A stretch of 64,000 nt of DNA from Atopsyche davidsoni (Eukaryota > Arthropoda > Insecta > Trichoptera > Hydrobiosidae), in the NCBI GenBank assembly GCA_022113835.1, contig JAILWY010000026.1, positions 2,624,001 through 2,688,000 on the forward strand, given 5' to 3'. The notes under the pieces are model-generated. The model had not been told where the DNA came from and did no database searches. It worked only from the letters and a program-made list of their open reading frames with translations. Made by a program: the position numbers and the translations under genes. This document shows, one piece after another, positions 44,867 through 58,620 of the stretch (position 1 is the stretch's first letter; each line of letters starts with the position of its first letter).

Positions 44867-45346
44867 TTTCTTTGTCAGTCAATTGCGTCCCACATTAATT
44901 TACAAAGCTCGAAAATTTACGACGACAGACGGCCGCGACGTTAGTTAAAAGATCGACCAATCATTGCTACCAAAAGTGCCAACCGAAAACAGCGAAATTG
45001 AACCAATAGAACTCGTCGGTAATATTTGATCCGCCATGTTGAAGGCTTGCACCTGCGAACTGCAATACCGACTGGCTGCAAATGAGTAGTACACGTCAGT
45101 GATAGGTGGCAGGCGTTAGCCGTTATTTCGTCCGACGTGAAGCGCGTCACTGTTCCCGCAAATCGGGCCGATCTCCGCCATGTTGCAGTTTGTCGTTCAC
45201 ACGAAAACATTGTGAGCACGTGGATAGAAATCTTATTTCTCCAAATAATCCCGATTAAGGGCCAGTACGGTGTTCCAAGGTGCGTCTATCGTCTCTGTGA
45301 ACTGTGTCAGTGATTGCGAGAAGTGCTATTCTCTCTATTTCGTTTG
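44867..45346. promoter_or_regulatory. Probable divergent promoter between eIF1A and a plus-strand transcript
   Basis: Two CCGCCATGTTG words (45031-45041 and 45175-45185; YY1/Pho-like GCCAT) and CCAAT boxes (44957-44961, 45003-45007) lie between the eIF1A start and a plus-strand splice donor GTAAGT at 45347. A TCAGT initiator-like site is at 45307-45311. Housekeeping genes are often driven from such CpG-rich two-way promoters. A non-coding first exon ending at 45346 on the plus strand is inferred, not proven. Confidence 0.45.
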
Positions 45347-48300
45347 GTAAGTGAGAAAAAGATTAATTCACCGGGATTCACCTAACCATCTTTTCGAGTA
45401 TTTTTCGTGAAATCATAAAACAATATCGCTGTATTTGTGCATTTTTTTTAGTGTAATATCGATTTTTTTGTTTTTACCGCATGTGCCATTTATAATTGAG
45501 TTTGACGATTTCTTAATTTTCTATACCACAACATTGCGTAACTCGGGGAACCCTTCCTGTGCTTTGTTTGTTGTTTTTTTTTTTACTCGCTCAAATTCCA
45601 CTCCCCTTTTGCGTGAACTTCGATTTTTTTTAATCCAAGCGTTTTCACGGTTTCGCCGAGTGATCAAAATTACAGAACGCGGCCGATGTCGCCGATCGGG
45701 CCTTATCAAAGCGAAACGCTCTCCAAGTTTCTTGACCTATAAATGTGTAGAGCGCATTGCAGCTCGTTCCCGTCTGCGAACTGGGTAACATATTTTGTAC
45801 AGTAGGTAGTTCTCAAAACTTGTATTATTACGATTTTGTCTGCCAAAATAGCGGATCTATTTTCTGCCATCGTCCCCAAAAGTCACATGCCGCGTCGGAC
45901 TCCTCGCGAGGCTGACTTCTCGTCGTCTCCTCGAGCCGGAGTACTGTTTGTTCAGACACTTAGAGACTCCGTGTCTGCAAGACCGAAATCGTAACCGACA
46001 ATAAAATAAACAGCTTCAAATCATGCATAACATTTATTTTTAGTACTCGGATTCATTGAACGAAAATAGAAAAGAAACCTTTCATTGATATATTTTTAAT
46101 CGTGTGTATTTATATTTAACCTCTGTTTTGATTCGTATTCTAATTTTTTCAACCGGAACTGATTCCAAAAATACCCTCGAGATGCGTAACTTTCATTCGG
46201 TAATAATGTAAACTCTAACTCCGTAATTGTAAAAATATTTGTTTATTTACATGAATTAATATTGCGATAAATATGTAATAATAAAATGTCTACCGAGAAC
46301 CTACTACGCAGTATTTTGATAGTTCTGTAGAAAGACTCAACACCCCGCCTGGGTAGCTTTGTATACACAATGGCTGCGGTAGTAACCTCAAAATCGCTCA
46401 ACGGGGAAGAAAAAAATAAATATATAACGAAAGAGTCGTGTCCCAAAATGTTTAAATATATTACTCAAAACAACAGATATTTGCCAACATATTGTGAGTA
46501 GTGTTTTTCTTCGTGTAAATATACTTTTTCCGTTAGTGATTGACCTTGGACCTCTTCGTGACGTATGCCTCTACAAAAATAGACGCAACATTTCTTTTCG
46601 CTTTCTTTTATCAATCAACCCTCTGAATTTACTCGCAATCGGCTTTGAGAGACGATAGTTTCTCTTTTTGTACCCTTTTTTTTTTTTTTTGCAGATACAA
46701 AAACGTCGGGATACATTTTGTAAACATTTAAATTTAATTTTGTAAACATCGGAGCGTCATCGCCCTTGTCATTTCGGAGAGCGCGAATGCTCGAAATAAC
46801 AATAAACCTACAGTTTATCATTCTCTCAGAGGTTACGAACCGGTATGGTGAACGGTATGATAATTTTGTCCAACTCCATCGGCGATGACGACATCGACTT
46901 CTCCGAAGAAATGAAAATCCCGACAGGCTGACGGTAATCGGATTTGCATAATCGTTTCTGTTTCGAGACGGCGATAATCGAGTTTTTTGGAAATCGTCGG
47001 TCGCCGAGCTCGAGCCCGAGCCCGAGTCCGTGTCCGAGCCGCGCCGCGCCGCCCCGGGAGTGCTCGCCGGCAAACAAAGGCGGGGCCAGACTGAACCGAC
47101 ATTATCTCATTAGGGGAAAACCCTCGGCCGAGGAGCCGCGCCTCCGCCCGTCCCGCTCCTCGCCGGCGCGGAGAGGAGCGCGCGATCCTCGCTTCTTTGA
47201 CACTAACTTTTCGTCTTTCCGGTTAGCCGTCGATCGCAGGTGTCATTCCGATCGCGAGCTTGTCTGCAGTATTATCAAAAATTGAAGATATGGCTTTCGG
47301 GTCCCCGGTGTTGTCGGCACGTGCGCCCGGGCCGCCGGGAATAGACCGATAGGCTAGAGTCGCGTGTCTTGCCGCCGGCGCGACCCTATCGATCTGTTGA
47401 CAAAACAGAGCGCTCGGTTCCTGGCACTGCGGAAGCGTGACTCGTATCGCAGATATCCAAAGTTCGTAGATATTTGCCCGCGGTGGCGGTGGCGGTGGCG
47501 GTGGCGATAATGAGACGCGTATTTTCGGCGTGAACTTGGCAGGCGGACCCGCGCCCTGCCGCCCGCGCCGCTGCACTCGCCGCGGGAGGGTCGGTCACGG
47601 GGCTGGACCTCCTACGTAAATAAACATCCGCGGCCGCGTGACCGCCCGGACTCGGCTTCCGCGCGGCTGCCCCGGTTTATTATCGAATATTCACATCAGA
47701 TGTTCGCAAGGATGCCCGATGCGAGGAGTCACTTCGCATCTGCTCGTTGCTAAATACTACGGAAGTTTGTAATTTGTTTTTTCCATGCGCGCTTCCTCAA
47801 ACAGACTTCCTCGAGAACGCACTAATTTCGTGAAAACATTTTTACTAGACGTACCCGTAATTTATGCGTCCGGTGTACTCTCCCTAAAAAAATATAACTA
47901 TCCCGTAATTTTCTTTACTACAGAAAAGAAACATAATTAGATTGCAATCTCTTAGATTATTTATCTCCTGTGATCGATATTCTGATGCTATTGTACGAAC
48001 CGACTCAAAAACGAAAGGACGCATCCGGTTCCGTTCGGAGGCACGATTCCGTTGATTCGGTAGATTTTTGGGGTTGTCAATAAGTCTGAGCACCACGGGG
48101 ACGGTGTCTAGTGTCGCAAGTCACATTACTGAATAAAGCTGTCCTCGTCATTTACTCGCTCGGGTAGTGGAGGTCGGAAAGGTCCTCCGACCCGCCGGGG
48201 CGGGACGCGAGTGATCCCTGCTCGATCATCGGCGCGTATTTTCTCCACAGTGCCTGCTTATTCTATGTTTCAATAGATACTAAGGATTTTTTGGATTCTC

Positions 48301-51300
48301 ACGACGCAATCCCTCCGTTGGGTAGATTTGATTGTCCGCAAATAAATCGTTCCCAGCACGACGAAATCGACAAAAATACAACACCAAAGGAGAACGATCG
48401 GCACGAATTTTCTTACAAACGCTTGGCCTTTTCTTCGAAAATGAGGGAAGCCCCGCGACAGACTCGGAAGCCGCCCATCGATCGAAACTCGCGGCCGAGT
48501 CGGAAGCGGAAGGCGGCGGGGCGGCAGCGGGCGCCGGGCGGCTGATCCCGCGGCCAGTCCTGCCCCAGCCGGCGCCACGCGGGGTCAGAGCGGAACCCGA
48601 ACGACCTCCGCGGTCCTCGAGTCTGCCGAATCTCCCGAGTCTCCGGAGACCTCGCAAACCGACCGACGATCGAATCCTACGAATTAATATTTATTAAATA
48701 CAATCGAAAGACGATGACGTGCGGGATGAGTGCTCCGACTGGAACAGTGCTGTGATATGTATGGCATTCGTGTGATATCGTTTCTTTGGACTCTCGATAC
48801 TGTGTCATTTCAATAAATTATTTTTTACATTTTAGCTCTTAGTAAAAAAGTAAAAAGAAAGCATTCGAACGTACCGCACGATTAAAAACTCGAAGAAACA
48901 ATAGCGATATGCTCGTTATGTTTTGATATTACCTTTCGGTTCGTGTGGCCGCGTTGCTGCAACTCGAGTCGATAATCAGAGTGGACGCCTCTGCCCCGCG
49001 CTCGCTCGGGTCGGAGCGTCCCTCGAGCCGATAATTAAGTCATCACTGAATAATAATTACTATTGTTAAAAGTGAGGTCCGCTTCTCGGAATCGATGCTT
49101 ACGAGTCTCCGCGCGGCGTGACCGGCGCGCGCCAGTTTTCATTGATAAATCTCAGAATGTCGTTGCATGTCCGCCGTCGAGAACGTTCGTGCACCCTGAC
49201 TCTCGGGATGGAGACTCGGATCCGAGACTTCTAATCTAATTTTACCCATCGCGAATGAGCACCGGGGAGTATTCGCAGAACACTGTTTTTGCGAGTAAGT
49301 CGCCGTTGGGCAACACCTTTTACATAACAATTACGAAACCGTATCTCGATTGTTAGCAAATCGTTCCACTTCTGGGTCAATCTCGCTCCGGGCCTCCCCG
49401 GCGCGGCGGCGGGAGCCCTCGAGCCTGCGGAGGAAACGGGCCTGGAAAATCTGGAAACTCTCGGCGGCCGGCGGGTCGCAATGCTCACTCGCTCGTATAT
49501 TTTTTTGTCAACCGCAGGAGAAAGCTTCGCGTTCCCGTTGACTTACCGTCTAGCCAAATTTTAAACAATTTTATCGACCCGGTGCCCGATTCGATCGCTT
49601 GGAAAATACGCTTTCCCGCCTCTTCCGCGTGGTAAACTTCCTCGAGAGAAACTGCGCTCATTTAGGTTTTGACTTTTCGATCTACCTTGCTCGCTCTCGG
49701 TTTTCGCGGCGCCTCTCTCCCTCCAAAAATGACATTTTATTATTTTTCTTTTCCTCGTTTCATATTAATATTTATGTAACGCTTCCGCCTCTTCTTCTCC
49801 TTGCAGGCTCGAGAGTCCCCCGTCTGTCGGGAGCTCGAATAGGACGGCCGGCTTAAAATTAGATGCGTAAAAAAATTGGCAAGAGCCCTGAATAATGCCG
49901 CGAACTCGACGAGACGGAGAGACCGAATACACAACACGCGGGCAGTTTATCAACCGCAGAATCGCTTTCACCGGCTATCGCCGGTCGCAATCTCACTGCA
50001 TCACATCGGTGACTCACTTTAGGAGATTCGATCGTGATATTTAGTTTAATCTGAAAAAACAATTTTGATTCCGGGAGCTCGAAAAGTAGCATTACAAAAA
50101 GTTAAGTGAAATTTATTTGAACATGAAATTTAAAAAAATAAGGATAAACATTTGACAGAATCGTTTCGCGCAAATCGCAGGTCGGGTATTGAAAAAAAAA
50201 TATTTTAGAAAGTATTCTTCGAGCGCTTATTCGAATTCGATTATTGGAACGCGGCTCCGCGTTATCGAAATATTGATAATCCGTCTAGTTAGCGGGGCGC
50301 CGAGAACTCGCGGGCTGTTACAACACGAGTCTCCGGCTGATCCGCCGGCGTGGTCCGCGTGCCAGCGGGCGCCTGACTCCGGGCCAGCGCCCGCCTGCGC
50401 CCCCGCCCCGCCCCGGCCGTTCACCCGGAGCCGCTGACCCTCGCCCACCCTGGGTTACGCCATGCCGCTGCCCCACTGCTGAATGCGCTCGCAGAAACGC
50501 ACAGCCACCCGCTCACGCATGCCGCGTCCTGGTTTTTGTTCTTCGAGTCGGAGCACGGCGACCGGTCCCGCCCGCCCGTTTCCGACCGGACATCCCGATG
50601 TTATCTCACCGGCCGCGCCGGTCGCCCGGTTTTCGCTAACGGGCGGGCCGATCCGCGCGGCCATTTTTATTTCGCTCCAATGTATATGACTTTCTAGAAA
50701 CTTTCATCAAAGCACGCAGAGGTAAAAAAAATATCACAATCACGCTAGTTGTCTCCGCTCGAATAGCACTCCCGCGGGTTTGGCTGGAGCGCGTTGATGC
50801 GCTCGCCTCGTGGATCCGTTCCCTGCCATTTCGCAGCCGGTCGGGCGCGTGTTGACAGCCGCGCGTCTATTTGAGGCGTCGGGCTCCCCGCCAAGACCAT
50901 CGATTTTGTTGTGTTCATTGTTTTGTTGATGGGCCGCCCTTACCGCCCGGCGACTGCCAGGGAGCATTCCTCGCTTGTGCAACGCGCCCGCGAGCGTGTG
51001 CGATGCGCCTGACTCCCGACTGCTCGGCAGAAAACTCTCGAACCGTAGCCTATTTTAAACCCGGTTATATTGTGCACCACCGCGGGCGATCATTTTTGTA
51101 CTTACTGCGTTTCAACTAACTAAAATAATTTGTCCCACCGAGTGCCTACCTTATGAACTTTCCCCTATTTTAGTGTAACGTTCATACATATATTATTGAG
51201 AATCTAAAAATGTCACGCCAACGCTAATATAAACTCAAAATCCTGGCTTATAATTTCTCCTTTAAAAAAAAAAACTTATCTACACATAACACGGAAGCTG

Positions 51301-54300
51301 ATGAATGTGATCCATAAAAAATAGTGATTTCTAAAAATCTGTATTGTTGTTGACGCAGAATAATTATGAAAATTGTACCATCACCCTTGATACTGGCCGT
51401 GCAAAAAGTATGGTCTTTGTTTATTCAGTCGCTATCTATTTGCGATAGTTCCAATTAGCAAATAGCATCCCCGTCCGTTATTTCCGTATTTCCAGGAACC
51501 CCTGCGCTATCTGTCGATGGGTTTTCGAGGTGGTGCTGCGCTTGCCGCCAGTGATTTAACTGTTATTTATTAGTCGGCAATGCCGCAATTCACCCTGATA
51601 AGATACGCCTTGAGAACTTTATTTATCAGAATTTTTATCAGAAGATTATTTTGGCTGTAGTAATACATACCCAACGTTGCTGATTTAAAAAAAAAATCAT
51701 TTTACATCTATTATAAACTGATAAAATATAATCTACCGTGTTTCATTTTATGTGTGAATCTTTTCTATTTATTGATAATATATTTGTTCTGAGACTTATC
51801 CGTCAATAACGTAATAAATAATGTTTTCATTTTTTGCAATTTCATTGCCTTTTCTATAATCCACGCTTATCAAAAGTAATCATTGATATTTTATAGAAAT
51901 CGAGCTTGTATGTGTGGACCTTCAAGATAGCACGATAAAATTTTAAAATTAAATATATTTTTTTTATCCATGGCTGCTGCGGTTAATCTGCTATTTGGAT
52001 TCGAATTGTCGCCCGCCCGATCTTCGGGTCACCGAGTCTTCAGCCACTCGACTCTGCTGGAGTTCCACTCTACTTGTCGCATTATCCACAGCGCCGAAGA
52101 ACCTCGAGTCGGCTGACCGGTCGCTTCCTGGGCAGGCCGCTAAACGTAAATCTCTTTTTAATTTCACACCAGCCTCAATGCGAGCCGTAATACTGTAATC
52201 GCTTTACAGCCTTAGAGTTTGTTCCTTATAATAAAACAGGACCATTATCTAATTTCGACGGCTCGTAAGTTTCTTTATCAGAGCACCTGGTGATTAATTA
52301 CCGCGATTGTGCGCCGGCGCTCATTGCCGCCTGAATTCTTGATAACTCTGTGGAGTTACGTAAATGGCGACTTCTGTGAGCGATGATGTGGACAAATTGC
52401 AGTACATCAGCATCTTCCCACACGTTACGTCTCCATCTTCTGGTATCATCTCCTACAGCTCGAGCTGTAACGCGCGCCATTGCTGTAATTTGCACATTGT
52501 GTATGACGCGATAGCGCATTGACTACTTCCTTTATGACAGCGGAGTGTATCCATTGTTCTGCGTGATGATTCTGCTACCCGGGCAGCTCCTTAGCGCAGT
52601 CGGTTTCCGTGACTTCTCATTTCTATTTCGCCCACTTTGTCAGTACAATATCCCTGTGATCTCCTCCATCTTCAAGCGTCCTCCATTCGTTTTACAATTT
52701 ATAAAAAACTAGGTAACCTCTATCACAAAGCATACTTTTACTCTCGGAGCACGCGCGCTCATTGTGGTGCTGCTCTGCACTTCAGACGACTAAGTTTCTC
52801 ACGACTAAATTAACTAAACGGCTGTTCTGACGACGTCAATCCTCTCGCAGTTCAGTAACAACAAATATAAATACCCAAATGATCGATCATCACTGTTAGT
52901 AAATTCTTTTAACCTTTGTAAGCCGAAAGTGCTTACCAACCAAAAGTATTGTAAGCTCCAATTCATTTAGCTATGCTCATAAAACTCACGTACGGCTGTT
53001 GTAAATTAATTTAATTAATAGAATTTTTTTTTTACATTTATAAAAAAAAGTTGCAAGATTTCGACAAAATATTTTTTTTTTCTTTGAAACAGATTACCTA
53101 ATGTAATCATAGTGCCTATGCCAGCCATCATCCGATAGGCTGAGCATACACATACACTAAACGGTACTATTTTAATCATCTAAAAATTAAAGTTGGCAAA
53201 AAATGAGTATCTGACAGTTACGTTTGAGCGGGCACTTTCTTTCTCGGAGCTTTTTTTTGGCCGATCGGCCCCAATGTGTCGCTCGCGGGCCGCGGGGGCT
53301 GCGGGGGAGGGGGGCGGCGGTGGCCTTCGCGGTGCATCCGACTTTCTTGATCGCATAATAATGCAGATGACGAAATCCGCCGTCGACTTGAATCCGAAAA
53401 CCGCGTCCAATTTATGATATGAATTAGGCTAGCCGTGCTATTATTTTTATTTCTGCACTCGTTTAATTATCGAATGACGTAACTTACCACCATTCCGCAT
53501 TGTGTGATCTCCACCGGGAGATGCGTTATTTAAAGCAACTGTACCAAACGTCGCCACATGCACAACCGACTATTTACCACCCAATCTGATTGGTTCATCG
53601 CGGCGTTGAGATATGCGCGTGCAAGTCGAGCCGGCCGTGTTCTAGAATGCAACGCAAAAGATTGGCGAATATCGAGTGAGTATCCGCGTCACTCGTGAAA
53701 GTGGCGAGAGGCCGGCAGTCCGACACGCCGCTCTGAGAGCTTATTCTCTCCTGACCTTTTCTTGCCGGCATTGGGACGGACCACCTCAAGGCGGCTGCAG
53801 ACCCTGCGATCTGCCGACGGATGCGTGTTTTCGAATACGGAAACTTACCGTCCTACTCCAGAGTCGTCCCTGTGACAGTTATCAAATTGAGCCTTTTGAA
53901 ATTGAATGAGCCTATACTTATATAAGTAATCAATATTTTTGACAGAGAGCACTCGGTGGAATTCCATTTTAATATTTTAAATAAAATACTTATATTTTAA
54001 AAAAATTATGATAAATGTGTCATTTGAAATAATAATCTATTTAAATCGACAGTAAGTTGCAGTTATATGAATTTATTTTCAATATGACGTCACCCACCGG
54101 AAGCTCCGACCGTCGTTAATCACAGCGATTTGTCTGTGACCTTTCTGGTTCTTAAAAAATCAACATGTTATTTTGTCGGTATTTTTATCAGAATGCCTAA
54201 AAAGCATAGGCGAGGGGCACGAGGAAATCCCGGCCCGCCCGGCCGCCACGCGCCTCCGGTCGCCTTTATGTAAATGTAGCGCTCTATATTTCCATCTTAC

Positions 54301-57300
54301 GTCGTCGGCAAAAAAAAAACACCCGTAATTATTTCACACGTTTATTGTCCAAACCTTGAATGAAAACCCAGCAAAAAAAATTCGAGGTGAGCGCTACTCT
54401 AAACTGGCAATTTAGAACTCTCAATCACCGTTTATCCAAACCGGGCACTTATCGTGGACGTGAGTAGATTCTTCGCCAATCTTAACTAATTTCGACGGTC
54501 ATACCGTTAACTAGACGTGATCGATTCCCCCGTCGCTTCGCTCGGTTTGCGGCGACATCGGCTGACTGCTTACCTTCGTTTTAGTCAATTCCATGCGAGG
54601 TCGGGACCGACTCACGCAGCGAATAACCATGTAGTTAAAAATGCCCCCATTACTCGTCCTGCTGATTTTTTTTGCATTTAAAATTTTAATTATCCTTACT
54701 TTAAAAATATGTTGTATATATAGCCTGCGGTATTAAGTCCAGCTCCAAAACATGCGTTAGTACATTTTACCACTTTTAAATTTGATTATAACTTAATTCT
54801 AAGTAAACATTTAGCAGGTTATTTAACTTTGAACCAGAATACAATTGAATCGGTCCGAATATTTATAAAGTATCCATCAAACTGGTCACCTCTCCTCAAC
54901 TCACAGTCTTAGGTCGTACTCATACTTTGCTTATACTTCAGTCAAATCTTGTGTTTCGAATTTATTTGTGTCATATTTATACTGAGTATAGATTTCAATC
55001 TATTTATACGTGTAATGTTCTGTTACTATAATTTTTATCATAAAAATTGTACATGTCCGAAATATTATTTTTTAAATAATTATAAAGGCTTTATTGTGTG
55101 TAAATTTAATACTCATACATTAATATTAATACCACCAGCGACACAAAAACCTAACTTGATTTAATACTATTCCATTTGATCAATATGCATTCAGAATTAG
55201 GCTTATATTTTATTCCTGTCGAATTATAAATACTACAAAAAAGTCAATATGAAATGATGATGTTTTTTTTTTACTTAATCATATAATGCTAGGTGACATA
55301 TGGATATTATTTAAAAATATTGATCGATAAAAAAAACATAGTTCGCACCTTGGTCATGGATTTATTTGTGCAGGGAATCATACCTGTGACAAATCCTGAC
55401 TTATGGTGTAAGACAGTGCTGTCAATCGATCGACATTATTTTGAAACACAAATCGCATTTTTCGAAGAAAAAAATTCACGTCGATTTGTTGGCCAGCAAT
55501 AGCGCTAAAGACCCGCGCGCGGCTCTACTATTTAACAAGTCGTGTTCCAATATTTTCTTTACCATTTTCATTAGAGGGGGAATAGTAAAAACTTAATTTG
55601 CTCTCTTATTTTCTTGAAACGAAAAAATACGCGTGCGTCCCATCGATGCCGTGTATGCCATATATCGTAATGAGAACATTTGCGTTACAAATTATATTCA
55701 TTTATCTCATACTACACGCACAGAGTGCGCTCGTCCCGCGTGTACCTCCCGAATATTCCTCAATTTAAAATCGTTTTTACACATATTTTCCCCTACACAA
55801 ACTCAATAGCGAAAATATAGAAATACATGTACGCTACCACCTAAGCCACACTTGTAAACCCCACAATGTAATGTATGAAAATCTTGGATTTTTTTTCATT
55901 TAAAATTTTATTTCAATACTTCCACGGCACAGCACAGAAACAACTCAAACTTAATTGCGACCACCATCGCCATCCCTTTAGAAATATTTTAATAATTATA
56001 ACCTAAAGTTATGATAGCTTCTTTTAAAAATATAAATTTATTTATTAAAACCGTGCAGTCTGTACATAACAAAAGTCTGCATGCAATTGAATATTTATTC
56101 ACTAATTTAAACTTACCGGTTTCCAAGGAGTTTTTCGTCTGATAAGTTATGTAATTTATTTTACATTTAAATATAATTACATTTTTATTCCTGGAATTCA
56201 GTCCTCGCCGCTGTATTTTAGCTGAAAAAACATTTAAATGAACTCGGTTCATTTAAAGTTACAGCGTCATTCGCGACGTTAGCGCTGAGTTGTTTTTTTA
56301 TCGAATTAATAAATAGATAAGAAGTTGTGTATTTACAAATTTTTATTTGTCTATACATTATCCGTAATCATATCGAGCCTTTATGCTATTTTTTATCGTA
56401 AAGAATAGTTTATCTGTTTTTGCTTCTTTCGCCGGTATTGCACTTCAGCTCGATTTGTTTACAAACTACGACGTCTCACCTCAGTACCCTGCATACGAAG
56501 CGGTATTTTTTTATGAGCGAATAATGAGTATGATTATCCAAACAATCATAATATTAGCTGCGATCCATCGTACTTGTGCCCAGGCTCATATCTGAATGTC
56601 GTTTAATTACAAGGAATTGTACTCTCGTAAAATAATCGACTGCATCGCTCTATGTCGTCGGCTTTAATGATTAATACGATAGTGTAATTTTATCTTTAAA
56701 TTACACTTTTCCGTGTTATTAGATCAATCATGCTTCGGTCCACCCAATATTGTCTCCATATTTTGCAGTCGTACTGCATCAACGAAGAGAGGCAACCCGC
56801 TCAGGTAACACTTTTGACTATTCAGGCTCAAAACCGGGGTCACTTCCAGGTACCTGCGGATTGGAAAAAAACAGCGACCTTCCCTCGCCAAGCTGCGGGG
56901 GGAGGGGGACTCCACCCGGCTGCGGATCTACGGTGAATGTGGTCCAAACCGGTGGACGCTGAATCCGGGCCACCGTCCATCGTTATATAATTATATAATT
57001 CAAAAATTATATTCACGCTAATCGGAATCCGAGTTTGTAAAAATCTAGTGAATTTTATTTACTAACGACACCCACAGCGATCGGAAGTTTGTACAACTCG
57101 AGTAGTCGAGTCGCATAAACGAGAACGGGAAACCTACCGCATCAGAGCTAGACTTTATTAAAAAATATATATTCACAATTTATGTACACACAATTTAAAT
57201 TCTATCACGCCAGAATCTGAATACGTTTTGTCGAACGAAGGCGTCACTCGGAACCCCGCCGCGCCGGAGTTCCTGGAACTGTCGCCGGAATCTGGAGCAT

Positions 57301-57734
57301 TTTTTAGTCGACTTCCCCGCGAACTTCTGGCGCCCACGTTTCCGCGGCGCGCTCCGAACTGGTATTCACTGTTAAGCCGGAGTCCGCGTCGCAAATGGCA
57401 ATTTATTCGACACATCGTGCATTTAGCGGTATTTCTCCGATACGCGCTCCTTTCATTTGTGGGGGCCTTCTGGCGCTCGGTTAACCTTGAGCGGGCCGCC
57501 CATTACCGGCTAGTTGCATTATCACAGTCGCCAGGTCCAGTTTTCTACTCTACAGGTATGCGGGGGGTACCTTGTCTATTTTATAAATCACGATTTGCTT
57601 CGTCCGAGAGTTCGCACCGACCGCGCTCTGCACATCGGACCGGCTAAATAACACCGCTTTCGTAACAAATCTATCATGCTAATTTGCGTTCCATTTTATT
57701 AAAAAATACTTACTACCAAATACTCTCAAATAGG
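45347..57734. other. CpG-rich, mostly non-coding domain
   Basis: Composition changes here from AT-rich to CpG-bearing, with dense blocks at 46830-47670, 48150-48650, 49000-49860, 50230-51020, 53240-53400 and 57230-57600, separated by AT-rich gaps. ORFs occur in several frames and both strands at the same places and have no domains. Good acceptor-like tracts (46670-46694, 49780-49805) lack convincing exons after them. Simple repeats include CGAGCC-type hexamers (46998-47040) and GGTGGC (47480-47506). It is best read as upstream or intronic control DNA of a large gene. Confidence 0.45.
53926..53992 (+). repeat. Fragment of inverted-arm element, family A (copy 3)
   Basis: CAATATTTTTGACAGAGAGC and the following bases up to AATAAAATACTT match the outer left arm of the copies at 4553 and 17493. 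Only about 60 bases of one arm remain. Confidence 0.75.
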
Positions 57735-58620
57735 TCACTTTTTACAAAAGCGAATACGCCAGCAGTACGCTCGGCTGCATCTGCGGCAGACTGCGCGGGA
57801 GGCGGGGCGGGGGGGGCGGGGCGGGGGTCGGAGGGTCACAGGTGACCGATAAGGGGGGCGCCGCCACGTCCGCGCACCACGTGCTCCGCTCGCATGGCTC
57901 AGTCCCTCGCGAGCCGCGCCGCCGCCCGCACGCCGCCCGCGACGAGTCTCGCGCGTTGCATTCGAGTCACCAGTCTCCCGAGCCGGTCGGTCAAACGAGC
58001 TCGCCGGTGAAGTGCTACATCGGTCGTTCTCTCGCCGTCGCGATGGGTGCGATGGCCGGACGCATCTCCGTAAGTACAACGCGATAACAATAAGTTACGA
58101 TTTGCAGTATGTATCTGGGATCGTCGGTGACGTGCAAAATCGCACAGCGCCGTCCAGGCGCGCCGAGAGCGCCCTGTCTATTTTTTATTCCACCAAATAC
58201 TTCCCGAATTAGTATGCGCCGCACGGCCTGCGCTCGGGCGCGGGCGCGGTGACTCCTCGCGAGTCGCCGCCGCCACGAGTCTCCGTATGGCGGCGGCGGA
58301 GTGCCCGTCCTTTCTCCCGGCCGCGCGGCCACGTGGCTGCGTGTGCTGCGCAGCCGTACCTGCGGACCTGCGCACCTGCGCTTGACAGTGACCCGAGCCC
58401 TGCACCGCTGCACCGCCGCACCCGCCCCGGCGTCTCGCTCTCGACTCCATTCATCCCGCGGGCAGAAGCCGCGAAGGAAACTCGACTCGTCGCCGACCCG
58501 CTTTCCGTTTCTTTTTTCCTCCGACTGTCGACGCTTTTTTGTGCGCTTGTGCAATACGCGGGCCGGCATTGTAGTGTCGGTACTGTTGAATAAAACGCCC
58601 TGACGTTCGGCAACCGAGCG
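57735..58620. promoter_or_regulatory. Strongest CpG island, probable promoter
   Basis: The densest CpG stretch of the window, with GGGGCGGGG (Sp/KLF-like) boxes at 57800-57830 and a TCAGT initiator-like site at 57899-57903. A candidate first coding exon follows at 58043-58069. ORFs of up to 184 residues on the minus strand are arginine-rich products of the composition. Confidence 0.4.
58043..58069 (+). CDS. Candidate first coding exon (nine codons)
   Basis: ATG in a good context (GTCGCGATGG) opens nine codons, MGAMAGRIS, ending at a strong donor GTAAGTAC (58070). The ATG is 140 bases after an initiator-like TCAGT within a CpG island, the usual arrangement for a first exon before a long intron. 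The frame is also open upstream to 57842. No downstream exon could be recognised before the end of the window, so gene identity is unknown and the call is tentative. Confidence 0.3.

Noticed and set aside
44387..44944. 185-residue plus-strand ORF
   Set aside because: Antisense shadow of the eIF1A coding region.
52298..52519. Possible transposase helix-turn-helix fragment on the minus strand
   Set aside because: Only a vague resemblance; no conserved motif could be named.
57228..57647. 139-residue plus-strand ORF
   Set aside because: No domain, overlaps an open frame on the other strand, lies in CpG-rich DNA.
58015..58569. 184-residue minus-strand ORF in the CpG island
   Set aside because: Arg/Ala/Gly-rich composition, four other long frames open over the same bases, no domain; expected by chance at high GC.
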